Source of the DNA: Candidatus Endobugula sp.
Lineage (GTDB): Bacteria; Pseudomonadota; Gammaproteobacteria; Pseudomonadales; Cellvibrionaceae
DNA length: 64,000 nt
Assembly (NCBI GenBank): GCA_020628895.1
Contig: JAHDEM010000003.1
Span: 17,748-81,747, forward strand
Direction: 5' to 3'
This document shows positions 31,944-41,919 of the stretch, one piece after another. Under the pieces are notes generated by a model, which searched no databases, was not told the origin of the DNA, and saw nothing but the letters and a program-made list of their open reading frames with translations. The position numbers were made by a program, and so were the translations under genes. Position 1 is the first letter of the stretch; the number at the start of each line of letters is the position of its first letter.

Positions 31944-31960
31944 AGTGTGAACAGTCCCTA
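31944..31960 (-). repeat. Solo terminal motif of the MITE-like family; contains the pckA stop codon
   Basis: Minus strand TAGGGACTGTTCACACT, starting with the TAG stop of pckA. Confidence 0.6.
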
Positions 31961-33526
31961 GTTGATGTTTTGGCCTTGAGGTCCTGCGTCTGCCACATTA
32001 CTGCTCACATTAAACTTTGTAATGTTTTGAGCAAATAAATCCGCCAGTGCATTCGCTTGTTCATTGTAGGCCTTTATATCATTCCATGCTGTTATTGGGT
32101 TAACGTACCGTTGATCAACACCGGGAATTTTTTTAGGAATATCTAAATTTAAAATATCTAAATGTTCTGTCTCGATGTTATTAAGAGCACCACTTTGAAT
32201 AGCTGCAATGACTGCACGTGTGACTGGTATTGGGAAACGGCTCCCTTTACCTTCGGATCCACCAGCGCCCCCAGTCCAACCGGTATTGACCAGATATACC
32301 TTAGCGCCGAACTCTTCAACACGTTTCATCAGTAGATCGCCATATTCTCGAGCGGGCCTCGGCATAAAAGGCGCGCCAAAACAGGTAGAGAAGGTGGGGT
32401 TAATACCCGCCTCGGCTCCTAGCTCTGTCGAACCGACTCGAGCAGTGTATCCCGATAAAAAATGATACGCGGCGGCTTCTTTGCTGAGAATCGATACTGG
32501 AGGAATGACTCCGGTGACATCGCAGGTTAAAAAGATCACATGTTCAGGTTCTCCCGCACGATTTTCCTGTTGACGCAGGTCTACATGTTCTAATGGGTAA
32601 GAACAGCGTCCGTTTTCTGTTAGGCTTGTATCGTTGTAGTCAGGTACACCGTTATCGTCATGCATAACATTTTCTACAATCGCCCCATGACGAATAGCAT
32701 TCCAAATAATGGGCTCATTTTTTTGGCTTAGAGCGATGGTTTTTGCGTAGCAACCGCCTTCGATGTTAAATACAGCACCTTTTGCCCAGCCATGTTCATC
32801 ATCTCCAATCAGATAACGTTCTGGGTCGGCAGATAATGTTGTTTTTCCGGTTCCAGATAAACCAAAGAATAAACAGGTATCGCCTTTTTTTCCGACGTTG
32901 GCTGAGCAGTGCATGGGCATAACATCTTTTTCTGGTAATAAGAAATTTTGCACGGAGAACATGGACTTCTTCATTTCTCCTGCATAGCGCATACCGGCAA
33001 TTAATATTTTTCTCTGAGCAAAGTTAATGCAAACAATCCCATCTGCATGTGTTCCATCTCGCTCAGGTTCGCAAACAAAGTTTGCCGCATGAAGAATAGA
33101 CCAGGGTTCTTTTTTCTTCGGGTTATAGTTTTGCGTACGAATAAACATATTGTAGGCAAAAAGACTATGCCAAGCGGTTTCTGTAGTGACTGCTACGGGT
33201 AGATAATGCTCGGGGTCTGCACCAACATGAAAATGAGAAACAAAATTATCTACCGCAGATAAGTGCGCCATAACGCGCGACCATAAGGTATCAAACTTTT
33301 CTGGTGAAAATGGGCGGTTAACCGATTCCCAATCAATCGCATCAGCGGTAGAAGGTTCTTTCACTATATAACGGTCAAGTGGAGAGCGACCAGTTCGAGA
33401 ACCTGTCTCGGTAGCGAGTGCGCCAGTATGGGTGAGTTTGCCCTCGCCTCTCTCGAGAGCTTCTGCAATGAGCTGTGCGGCGGTGAGGTTAGTAAAAATA
33501 TTCATTGGGTCGTGAGCCTCAGTCAT
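31958..33526 (-). CDS. pckA: Phosphoenolpyruvate carboxykinase (ATP)
   Basis: [27 protein letters not shown]; start set at [14 protein letters not shown]. Confidence 0.96.
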   Translation of the reverse strand: MTEAHDPMNIFTNLTAAQLIAEALERGEGKLTHTGALATETGSRTGRSPLDRYIVKEPSTADAIDWESVNRPFSPEKFDTLWSRVMAHLSAVDNFVSHFHVGADPEHYLPVAVTTETAWHSLFAYNMFIRTQNYNPKKKEPWSILHAANFVCEPERDGTHADGIVCINFAQRKILIAGMRYAGEMKKSMFSVQNFLLPEKDVMPMHCSANVGKKGDTCLFFGLSGTGKTTLSADPERYLIGDDEHGWAKGAVFNIEGGCYAKTIALSQKNEPIIWNAIRHGAIVENVMHDDNGVPDYNDTSLTENGRCSYPLEHVDLRQQENRAGEPEHVIFLTCDVTGVIPPVSILSKEAAAYHFLSGYTARVGSTELGAEAGINPTFSTCFGAPFMPRPAREYGDLLMKRVEEFGAKVYLVNTGWTGGAGGSEGKGSRFPIPVTRAVIAAIQSGALNNIETEHLDILNLDIPKKIPGVDQRYVNPITAWNDIKAYNEQANALADLFAQNITKFNVSSNVADAGPQGQNIN

Positions 33527-33831
33527 TTTTTTGATCCTATTTTTTATTCTATAAACGTGTAGAAAGGTGAAATATCTCAAAAAGTATCTTTGCGACATTG
33601 GTCTTTATAGCTAAACAATACATGCACCGAAAACTGTGTTTTGTTCTCGATGAAGTATTGGGCGGATAATAAACGTAAACGAAGAAATAAAGCGAGCGAT
33701 TTTTAACGGTTTTGTACTTGATTTTTATTTATATCGTTGTAATTAAAAAACCAGTAAAAAATATTAAATCATTTTTTACTGGTGCGATAAAAATTTTTTT
33801 TATAGATGCTTTTTGAGAGATATTTTTAGGA

Positions 33832-34701
33832 TTAATGTTGTGTAGGAGAAGCAAATAAACGATTAATATCGTCTTGCTTATAGATATATTGATGGCCACA
33901 AAAATGACAGTCGACAGAAATTTTTCCATCTTCATTGATAATGGTTTGTAATTCATCTCGGCCTAAACGTTTAAGAGTCTGGCTTGATCTTTCCTTTGAA
34001 CAGCTACAAGAAAACACAATTGATTCAGGTGGGAAAACTCTCACATCACTTTCATGAAATAATCGAGTTAATAATTCTTCATGTGAAAGAGTGATTAATT
34101 CTTCATTGGATACTGTGCTGGCTAAATGAACCTGAGTTTCCCATACATCATTATTAGTTTCTTCAGAAGCCACTTGTTGAGGTAGCCTTTGCAATAATAT
34201 ACCTGCTGCTATGTTTGATGTACTGTTTAACCAAAGCTTTGTTGGTAGCTGTTCAGATTGCATAAAATAACCTTCAATACAATCTGATAAATGTTCACCC
34301 TCGAGCGCTACAATGCCTTGATAACGCTCTCCTTTGTCGGGGTCAATAATAATAGAAAGTACACCGTCGCCAAGTAAATCTTTGAGTGTTCGGTTGGCCA
34401 AAGATTTTTCTTGATTAAATTGCGCAAGGCCGCGAATTTTTTTCTGATGGTTAATTTCTGCAACAATAAGTGACAAGTCACCATTTCCTCGAGCTTGTAA
34501 CGTTACTGTTCCATCGAATTTTAATGTGCTAGAAAGCAAGGTAATAGCGGCTAAAAACTCACCCAATAAATGATTAATCGTTTCAGGATATTGGTGCAGT
34601 GATAATATTTCCTGAAAAGATTTATCTAGCGTAACCATCTCTCCGCGGATGTCGGTATTTTCAAAAATAAAACGATGTAATGAATCTGATGTAGTTGTCA
34701 T
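33832..34701 (-). CDS. hslO: Redox-regulated chaperone Hsp33
   Basis: C-terminal Zn site CSCS...CHFCGHQY. Confidence 0.94.
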   Translation of the reverse strand: MTTTSDSLHRFIFENTDIRGEMVTLDKSFQEILSLHQYPETINHLLGEFLAAITLLSSTLKFDGTVTLQARGNGDLSLIVAEINHQKKIRGLAQFNQEKSLANRTLKDLLGDGVLSIIIDPDKGERYQGIVALEGEHLSDCIEGYFMQSEQLPTKLWLNSTSNIAAGILLQRLPQQVASEETNNDVWETQVHLASTVSNEELITLSHEELLTRLFHESDVRVFPPESIVFSCSCSKERSSQTLKRLGRDELQTIINEDGKISVDCHFCGHQYIYKQDDINRLFASPTQH

Positions 34702-34750
34702 GATTTTCTGCTTGTATTAATAAATTGGTAAAAATTGGTTATAGGCACCA

Positions 34751-35143
34751 TTATAGTTTGTCCATTAAGTCTTTAAAGCGATGGATTTGTCGGCGTTGTT
34801 TTTTCGATGGTTTGCCTTCGCTATGTAATCCTGATGTGTTGTTTAACATTTTTCTTTGGATAGCATTATCGGTACGTTTGTTAATGCTCTTTTCGGTTTC
34901 CTCATAGAGTAAGGCGGCCTCGGGTGCCCCTCGTCGTTTGTCGGAAAGTTTAATGATGAGGATTTCTTTTTCGTCCCACCCATTGCGGATAGTTAGTATA
35001 GTGTCTTCGGTAATTTCTTTACTGGCCTTAATGCGCTGACCGTTGCAATGAATTTTGCCGCCCTCAATCGCTTTTTTGGCTAAGCTACGTGTTTTATAAA
35101 AACGTGCTGCCCACAACCATTTATCTATTCGTACTTTTTCCAT
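34751..35143 (-). CDS. hslR: Ribosome-associated heat shock protein Hsp15
   Basis: S4 domain VRIDKWLWAARFYKTRSLAKKAIEGGKIHCNG; next to hslO. Confidence 0.94.
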   Translation of the reverse strand: MEKVRIDKWLWAARFYKTRSLAKKAIEGGKIHCNGQRIKASKEITEDTILTIRNGWDEKEILIIKLSDKRRGAPEAALLYEETEKSINKRTDNAIQRKMLNNTSGLHSEGKPSKKQRRQIHRFKDLMDKL

Positions 35144-35193
35144 ACTCTTTATTCACTAAAAATAAATATTAATTTCCTGTTAGATTAACAACG

Positions 35194-35862
35194 CTAAGGT
35201 ATGATCTCATCGAAATGATGTATCGCCTCTATATTTTCTAGTTGGCGATGTTTCTGACTGTCGGGTTGATGGATGCCCAGAGTATATGCGATACCATAAG
35301 TTTGTGCTGCCTTTAATACAGTAATGTTGTCGTCGATGAATAGGCAGCGTGCTGGATCAAAGTTGAAAAAGGTTTGCAGGTGTTTATTTAAGCAAGACCA
35401 AAAGTCTTGGTTCTCTTTTGGTTGCTGGAATTGATGTGAAGTAATCACATGATCAAAGTATTGGGCAATATTAGTACTGGATAATTTGATCTCTAGACCA
35501 ATGGGGTGCGCATTCGTTGCTAGGACCACGTTTTTATCTTGGCTGTGTAAAAATTGCAAAAATGCTTCGACGTACGGTCGTTTTTGAATTTTTTGCTTGA
35601 CTGTACTTTCTGATTTTAGTTTGCCCATATCCACCGATAATTTATCACTCCAGTAGTCCAGACAATACCAATTAAGAGAACCTTCTAGTTCTCGAATATG
35701 GTTGTTTAAAAACTGCTCTGACTCTTCTAATGGCACATTATGAATATCGGCATAGCGTTGTGGCAGGTGGGTCGACCAAAAGTAATTGTCGTAGTGTAAA
35801 TCTAATAAGGTACCATCCATATCTAAAAGAACAGTATCAATATTTTCCCAATGGATATTCAT
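35194..35862 (-). CDS. HAD-family GMP/IMP nucleotidase (YrfG-like)
   Basis: DTVLLDMDGTLLDLHYDNYFW; conserved neighbourhood with hslR/hslO. Confidence 0.87.
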   Translation of the reverse strand: MNIHWENIDTVLLDMDGTLLDLHYDNYFWSTHLPQRYADIHNVPLEESEQFLNNHIRELEGSLNWYCLDYWSDKLSVDMGKLKSESTVKQKIQKRPYVEAFLQFLHSQDKNVVLATNAHPIGLEIKLSSTNIAQYFDHVITSHQFQQPKENQDFWSCLNKHLQTFFNFDPARCLFIDDNITVLKAAQTYGIAYTLGIHQPDSQKHRQLENIEAIHHFDEIIP

Positions 35863-36004
35863 AGACTTATCGTGTGTGTAGTCGGTGGTTGGATATATAT
35901 GAGCAACTTCATGTTTATTATGACGGAAATCGATACAATCCTACAGTATTATTCTGCGTGACTAAATTGTGTGTGTCTAAGATCTAGGTATATTAGGAGT
36001 GAAT

Positions 36005-36868
36005 ATGGATCAAGTGCTAATTGAAAGAGTGGTTGAGTTAAGCCGTAGTGCCAGTGATGCCATATTATCCATTTATGAGGATGAAAGCGCTTATGATGTA
36101 GATATGAAATCTGATGAGTCGCCTATCACACAAGCGGATATCGCCGCGCATAAGATCCTACAATCTGGCTTGTTGACGTTGTTGCCCGATACACCCGTAT
36201 TATCCGAAGAGTCTATTATGCCGGAGGCTAAAGAACGTTTATCTTGGGAACGCTATTGGCTGGTTGATCCACTAGATGGCACAAAAGAATTTATCCAGCG
36301 CAATGGTGAGTTTACCGTCAATATTGCTTTGGTTGAGCGAGGTGTACCTATTCTGGGTGTGGTGGCGGTGCCTGTAACGGGGGTTGTATATTGGGGGTGT
36401 AATGACCAGCAAAACGAATCCAATAAGTGTGCGGGTAAGATTGATCGCGGTACGAAATCCATGCTTTCTACTAGGGCGATGAAACCTCATATCCAGGCCA
36501 ATAAATCGATTGAAGTTGTCTCCAGTCGTCGCCATGGTAGTGATAATATGGCTAGCTTGATGTCTCTTTTGCAAAAGAATTTTGTTCAGATAGAGCAAAA
36601 AAGCATGGGTAGCTCATTAAAACTCTGTTTAATCGCTGAGGGTAAAGCTGACATTTACCCGAGATTAGCCCCGACTTCTGAGTGGGACACCGCCGCAGCG
36701 CAGGCGATTGTTGAAGCTGCCGGAGGGGTAGTTGTCGATTTGAGTTTTAGACCATTGCGTTATAACACACAGTCCTCTTTATTGAACCCCTATTTCTATG
36801 TGTTGGGTGATCATCAGTATCCTTGGGAAGCGCTTCTTAAGCCTCACTGTGCGGGTTGGCAGGAGTAG
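36005..36868 (+). CDS. cysQ: 3'(2'),5'-bisphosphate nucleotidase CysQ
   Basis: YWLVDPLDGTKEFIQRNGEFTVNIAL and EWDTAAAQAIVEAAGG inositol-phosphatase motifs. Confidence 0.93.
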   Translation: MDQVLIERVVELSRSASDAILSIYEDESAYDVDMKSDESPITQADIAAHKILQSGLLTLLPDTPVLSEESIMPEAKERLSWERYWLVDPLDGTKEFIQRNGEFTVNIALVERGVPILGVVAVPVTGVVYWGCNDQQNESNKCAGKIDRGTKSMLSTRAMKPHIQANKSIEVVSSRRHGSDNMASLMSLLQKNFVQIEQKSMGSSLKLCLIAEGKADIYPRLAPTSEWDTAAAQAIVEAAGGVVVDLSFRPLRYNTQSSLLNPYFYVLGDHQYPWEALLKPHCAGWQE

Positions 36869-36969
36869 GCCAGATAAAATGGTAAGATAAAAATCCATCT
36901 TTCGTAAAATTCGTCCAAAGTGACCGAATAACTTGCAGTTTACTTCAGATCAGCGTTTAATTGTGCCCT

Positions 36970-37182
36970 ATGTCAGAGCAAACATTACAACAACTTTCCG
37001 ATAAATTAGATCAGCTGATTTCCCATTGTGAGCAGTTGCATAGAGATAATGCATTACTGCAACAGCGTGAACAGCAGTGGTTGGAAGAGCGCAAACAGCT
37101 GATAGAAAAAAATGATCTGGCTCGCTCCCGTGTAGAAGCGATGATCACTCATCTTAAAAGCTTGAAAGAAGGGGTAGGTTAA
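36970..37182 (+). CDS. TIGR02449-family small coiled-coil protein
   Basis: Short coiled-coil protein directly upstream of zapA, a typical gammaproteobacterial arrangement. Confidence 0.78.
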   Translation: MSEQTLQQLSDKLDQLISHCEQLHRDNALLQQREQQWLEERKQLIEKNDLARSRVEAMITHLKSLKEGVG

Positions 37183-37482
37183 GTGTCAACCGAAACACTA
37201 ACAGTCCATATTCTCGGTAAAGATTATCAAGTCTCTTGCCCTAGCGATGAGCGGGAGTCCCTTATTCGTGCTGCTTCTGAGCTTGACCGTCGTATGAAAA
37301 CCATTCGTCAATCGGGTGCTGTATTAGGTTTGGAGCGTATTGCGGTAATGGCGGCTCTTAATCTGTCTCATGAAGTGCTGGATATGTCACACAATAAAAT
37401 AGACGAACAACAAGAGGCAGAAAATAATCAGCTAATTGGTGATATGTGTCAGCGAGTCGACGCGCTTTTTTCGCGCCAATAA
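37183..37482 (+). CDS. zapA: Cell division protein ZapA
   Basis: VHILGKDYQVSCPSDERESLIRAASELDRRM. Confidence 0.92.
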   Translation: MSTETLTVHILGKDYQVSCPSDERESLIRAASELDRRMKTIRQSGAVLGLERIAVMAALNLSHEVLDMSHNKIDEQQEAENNQLIGDMCQRVDALFSRQ

Positions 37483-37496
37483 GCTATAATTAACTC

Positions 37497-37671
37497 AGCC
37501 CTAGAGTGTTTGCTAGTCATCTAGTCCTTGAGCCGATAATACAACCCTCGGAGGTTTCTCGCACAAGTTGGTGTGCATGTCCGCGCTGCGGAAAGCCTAA
37601 TGCTTGTCAGTGACCCCCACCTTGAACTTTACGGTTCAAGGCCCAATTGACGGCGGCACTTTTGGGGCGCT
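37497..37671 (+). ncRNA. ssrS: 6S RNA
   Basis: zapA - 6S - fau synteny; CCTTGAGCCGATAAT, GGTGTGCATGTCCGC, CACCTTGAACTTTACGGTTCAAGG, GACGGCGGCAC segments; closing stem GCCCTAGAGTG / CACTTTTGGGGC; TATAAT at 37485-37490. Ends are estimates. Confidence 0.93.
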
Positions 37672-38281
37672 TTATATTTCTGATTGTCATTATCTTGCGC
37701 AAGTCCTGTCTCGGGAGAACCCTATCTCATCCGTTCATACTATTCGTAAAAGTATTCGTCTGCGTCGTCGTGCCATGGGTTATGGTGCTCAAAGGCGTGC
37801 AGCTCATTGCCTTGCTCGGTTGGTTAGTCAAACATCGATTTATCAGAAAAGTCAGCATATTGCTTTTTACTGGGCGGTCTCAGGTGAAATAGATGTCAGT
37901 GTGATATTGAAAAGGGCGTGGGCAGAGGGTAAGAAGTGCTATTTGCCCATGATTGATGGGGAAAAACTACAATTTATCCGTTACCAACCCACTTCTGTGA
38001 TGCACTTTAATCGTTTTGGTATCCCTGAGCCCATTAATGGTCGTTTATTAAGTGCTTGGCATCTGGATTTGGTCATAACCCCGTTAGTTGCATTTGATCG
38101 ACAAGGTAATCGAATTGGTATGGGTGGTGGCTATTATGATCGAACGTTTGCGCGAGATCAGCGTTATTGCAAGAACAACCGATCCCCATTTTTATTGGGA
38201 GTAGGACATCGCTGTCAGCAGGTGCAAAAAATCACCCGTCAGAGTTGGGATGTACCATTGGATGCAATGGTAGCGGTCTAG
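37604..38281 (+). CDS. 5-formyltetrahydrofolate cyclo-ligase; start uncertain (track start lies inside the 6S RNA)
   Basis: RKSIRLRRRAM, SGEIDVSVILKRAW, GNRIGMGGGYYDRTF motifs. Confidence 0.88.
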   Translation: MSVTPTLNFTVQGPIDGGTFGALYISDCHYLAQVLSRENPISSVHTIRKSIRLRRRAMGYGAQRRAAHCLARLVSQTSIYQKSQHIAFYWAVSGEIDVSVILKRAWAEGKKCYLPMIDGEKLQFIRYQPTSVMHFNRFGIPEPINGRLLSAWHLDLVITPLVAFDRQGNRIGMGGGYYDRTFARDQRYCKNNRSPFLLGVGHRCQQVQKITRQSWDVPLDAMVAV

Positions 38282-38300
38282 TGGATTAATAGGCTGTTAA

Positions 38301-38444
38301 TTAATTTGCGTTAATGGCTTGCTGTAAGGCAGCAGGAGGTATGGTGTTGCTTGGGCTATTTAAATCTTCAGTGATGCCCAGGCTACTAATTAATACACCT
38401 ACAACAAATACTAGCGCGGTTATCGTTAGTACATCAGGTTTCAT
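38301..38444 (-). CDS. Small single-TM protein, 47 aa (not in the supplied track)
   Basis: ATG...TAA encodes MKPDVLTITALVFVVGVLISSLGITEDLNSPSNTIPPAALQQAINAN, hydrophobic N-terminal helix. Confidence 0.65.
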   Translation of the reverse strand: MKPDVLTITALVFVVGVLISSLGITEDLNSPSNTIPPAALQQAINAN

Positions 38445-38821
38445 CAGTTTATCTCTTATATGGCTAATGGTCGTTTATTGTATTTGCGAATCTTAACCAG
38501 CCATGGAAGATTTTTTACCGCTTATCGTTATTAATAAAATCTATTAATCCTTATGTAGGTTGCATTTATACTGAAAAATCATAAGCTTGCCAAGTCTTTT
38601 GTTTTATTTACTTTAACTCTTTAGTCGTAGTCAAACTTGATAATCTGGCTTTATGTACTATGAGAGGAGCTTATTCCACTATATGTAGTGGTATGTCGCC
38701 TAAAAATACCTATTTGTCGTATTTTTCATTGTAATTGTATATTTTTTAAATAATCTTGCTGTTATTTACCTAGGGCGATTTTATAATGCGCGCTTTGAGA
38801 CGACTTCTGGAAAATTGCTCT

Positions 38822-39493
38822 ATGACACAAGATGAACTTAAACAGGCTGTAGCTCGGGCGGCGGTAGAATATATTCAGCCAAAGCTGGAATTAAACAGTG
38901 TTGTTGGCGTTGGTACTGGCTCAACAGCGAATCATTTTATTGATCAGCTGGCATTAATCAAGCATCAATTTGATGGTGCAGTGGCTAGCTCTGATGCCAC
39001 TGCAGATCGTTTAAGAGATCACGGTATTCCTGTCTACGATTTAAATAGCATCGATAGTTTATCCGTTTATATTGATGGAGCTGATGAATCTGATCATCGC
39101 TTATGCCTCATAAAAGGTGGAGGCGCGGCGCTAACTCGAGAAAAAATCGTGGCAGCATGTGCCGATGAATTTATTTGCATAGCGGACGAAAGCAAGTTGG
39201 TGGATGTGATGGGAGTGTTCCCTTTGCCCGTTGAGGTGATTCCTATGGCTCGATCCTATGTGGCTAGAGAGCTGGTTAAGTTGGGTGGGAGTCCTGAGTA
39301 TCGCCAGGGGGTTGTGACGGATAATGGTAATCATATTCTCGATGTTCATGGTTTATCCATCACTGACCCTGTGGATCTGGAAAAACGCATTAATGGGATT
39401 GTTGGTGTGGTGACTAATGGTTTGTTTGCAGCGCGCTCTGCCGATATTTTGCTACTGGGTACTGCTGAAGGTGTAAAACAGTTACAGGCCTAG
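38822..39493 (+). CDS. rpiA: Ribose-5-phosphate isomerase A
   Basis: [39 protein letters not shown]. Confidence 0.96.
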   Translation: MTQDELKQAVARAAVEYIQPKLELNSVVGVGTGSTANHFIDQLALIKHQFDGAVASSDATADRLRDHGIPVYDLNSIDSLSVYIDGADESDHRLCLIKGGGAALTREKIVAACADEFICIADESKLVDVMGVFPLPVEVIPMARSYVARELVKLGGSPEYRQGVVTDNGNHILDVHGLSITDPVDLEKRINGIVGVVTNGLFAARSADILLLGTAEGVKQLQA

Positions 39494-39600
39494 GGCCTGT
39501 GCCCTCTAACTCTATACCACTTGCTAGCCTCATTTTCTCGCCCAACTGCGTTGGCATTCGTCTATGTGTGCTATGAGGTGGTAAACCACTCGGTGAATAT
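39491..39600 (+). mobile_element. Degenerate relative of the 26392-26649 element; starts at the rpiA stop codon
   Basis: TAGGGCCTGTG terminus and internal CATTTTCTCGCCCAACTGCGTTGGCATTCGTCTATGTGTG, aligning with CATTTTCTCACCAATTGCGTTGGCATTCGTTGATGCATG at about 26530-26568; right boundary not defined. Confidence 0.6.
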
Positions 39601-39602
39601 GT

Positions 39603-39638
39603 AAAAAAGCCTCTGACCTTGGGAGCCCGGTCAGAGGC
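39603..39638 (-). terminator. Terminator of the YHS-domain gene
   Basis: Minus strand GCCTCTGACC...GGTCAGAGGC followed by TTTTTT. Confidence 0.9.
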
Positions 39639-39688
39639 GAAATTGCTCGATGGAAGTGAGCAAAGGGGAATATTCGTTTCGTTTTTGC

Positions 39689-40141
39689 TTATGCTGCTGG
39701 CTTTTTACCTAATTCTTTCCAGTTTTCGTCACCATCTTCAATATAGCTTTCTGGGTTATCTAACCAGCGTTCATTGGCTGCTTTGCTAAAGTTCAAGAAT
39801 AAACGATCGTCAATGATTTTCCATAGTGTTGGTTTTGCGCTAACTTTCTTATTAATGCCTGCTGCGAATGCACAATGCCCATCATAAGCCGGGGCATATT
39901 TTTCTGGGTTGGCAACAAATAAATTTTTGTGTTCTTCAGAAGAAAACAGCCAAGTAGCGCCATTCCATTCGGTACTAATTTTTTTATCGCCTTTTACAGG
40001 TTTACCAACAGTGAAGTAAGCTACGGTGTCGTAACCACTCACAGCATAGCCGCGCTTGGTATATTGCTCGCCGGCAAAAGAAAGAGAAGAGAAAAGAATC
40101 AAGCCAATAGTCACGGCTAGAGATGTAAATATATTTTTCAT
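39689..40141 (-). CDS. YHS domain-containing secreted protein
   Basis: Signal peptide; GYAVSGYDTVAYFTVGKPVKGDKKISTEWNGATWLFSS. Confidence 0.87.
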   Translation of the reverse strand: MKNIFTSLAVTIGLILFSSLSFAGEQYTKRGYAVSGYDTVAYFTVGKPVKGDKKISTEWNGATWLFSSEEHKNLFVANPEKYAPAYDGHCAFAAGINKKVSAKPTLWKIIDDRLFLNFSKAANERWLDNPESYIEDGDENWKELGKKPAA

Positions 40142-40267
40142 AATAAGTGCCTAAATAAAATATGTGGATAAAATAAATGTTAATGCCATTATCTGTACTA
40201 TATAGATATTCGCTTTACGATAAAGTTCCATCTAGGCCTTAATATAGGATTTTATAGGAGTAGAGAG

Positions 40268-41689
40268 TTATTTAGTTTTTCCCATGGCTGTTGCAAAAAC
40301 AGTGATTGCTCGTTCTCTGGCAAGTTTATAATCAATGATAGGCTCGGGGTATCCGCAGCTTGCTCGTTCTTCTGACGTGGGTGAGTGAATAGATTTTTTT
40401 GGGAGATCGACTAAAGATGGGATAAATTTTTTAATAAAAATACCTTCTGGGTCAAATCGTTCTGATTGCCGTTGAGGATTAAAAATCCTAAAGTAGGGTG
40501 CACTATCGGCACCAGTCGATGATGCCCATTGCCAGCCTCCATTATTAGAAGCGTAATCACCATCGACTAGATGTTCCATAAAAAACGCTTCACCTTTACG
40601 CCAATCGATTAGTAGTAACTTAGTTAAAAATGCTGCGGTAATCATTCGCAAGCGGTTATGCATCCATCCTGTTTTCACCAATTGTTTCATGGCTGCGTCT
40701 ACAATGGGGAATCCTGTTTCACCGCGACACCAGGCTTCAAAACGATCAGTACTGTTATCCCATTGAATGTCATGAGGAAAATGAATAAAGTTTTTTGATT
40801 GCGATAGCTGTGGAAACTGATCGGTGAGGTGCCGATAAAATTCTCGCCAAACCAATTCTGTTACCCATTGCTGCTCTACCCAGCCAGCATCATGATGTCT
40901 TGCTGCATGAATACACTGGCGAACGCTAATAGCACCCATAGCTAAGTAGGGAGATAAAGTGCTCGTGCCGTGGATGCTGGGAATATCTCGTTGTGTTTTA
41001 TAGCTACCCAGTTTTAGTTGGCAAAACAACGAAAGTCGTTCGTGTATCTTTTGGCTATCTGTTGGCCATAGATCATCTCGAAAGCCATTATTCGTCCATT
41101 CTGCCTCTTCTGCTGCTGGTATCAGCCATAGGTGTTCAATGTCGTCACTTTGGCATGGCATGGTTTTTTGCTTGTTGGGTGCTGGTAATACCTGTAGTGC
41201 GGTGTTGCTAACTTGTTTATGCCATTGGCGCGAGAAGGGGGTAAATACCTTGTATATAGCATTTTGCTGTGTGCGCACGGTACCCGGGGGTAATACCACA
41301 TCACCATGGTAGCTCTTAACGGCTATCCCTTGCTTCGCGAAAAGCGCTTCAACGCTCTGGTCACGGCTTTTTTCGTTAAGCGGGTATTCGCGGTTGTAGA
41401 ACAGGTGTGTTACCCCTAGTTTTTGGGACAAGGATAATAAAGCGGGTGCGCAATCCTCATAACTGCTTAATAAGCAAATTCTTAGCGGGATATGTTTTAG
41501 GCTTAATTCGTGGGATAGCTTAATGAGCCTCTGGCGCCAAAACGCTATTTTTGCAGTAGCATCATTATGCTGTTGCCATTGCCCAGGAGTTATTGTGTAT
41601 ACACAGCAGGTGTCACCTTCTGCTGTAGCATGGTAAAGAGCAGGGTTGTCTTCTAGTCGTAAGTCGTTTCTAAGCCAAACAAGATTCAT
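40268..41689 (-). CDS. phrB: Deoxyribodipyrimidine photo-lyase
   Basis: LVWLRNDLRLEDNPAL; TGFPIVDAAMKQLVKTGWMHNRLRMI; DYASNNGGWQWASSTGADSAPYFRIFNP. Confidence 0.95.
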   Translation of the reverse strand: MNLVWLRNDLRLEDNPALYHATAEGDTCCVYTITPGQWQQHNDATAKIAFWRQRLIKLSHELSLKHIPLRICLLSSYEDCAPALLSLSQKLGVTHLFYNREYPLNEKSRDQSVEALFAKQGIAVKSYHGDVVLPPGTVRTQQNAIYKVFTPFSRQWHKQVSNTALQVLPAPNKQKTMPCQSDDIEHLWLIPAAEEAEWTNNGFRDDLWPTDSQKIHERLSLFCQLKLGSYKTQRDIPSIHGTSTLSPYLAMGAISVRQCIHAARHHDAGWVEQQWVTELVWREFYRHLTDQFPQLSQSKNFIHFPHDIQWDNSTDRFEAWCRGETGFPIVDAAMKQLVKTGWMHNRLRMITAAFLTKLLLIDWRKGEAFFMEHLVDGDYASNNGGWQWASSTGADSAPYFRIFNPQRQSERFDPEGIFIKKFIPSLVDLPKKSIHSPTSEERASCGYPEPIIDYKLARERAITVFATAMGKTK

Positions 41690-41919
41690 GGAGTGTATAT
41701 CGATAAGAGTTTGTTGGTCGCTTGTTAATATATTCCCAGATTATACGCACTTTGCCAGTGCTGCGGACTACAGAGATTCCACAATATTGACTGCCATTGC
41801 GGTGACTTTCTGTTACAATGCGCCTCCGTTTTATTCTTAGGTTTACTTGTCGGTTGTAGCATTACTTTCCTTCATAGCCTTCCTTCATCTCTGTCACATC
41901 ACTGGGGTTTCATCAGATA

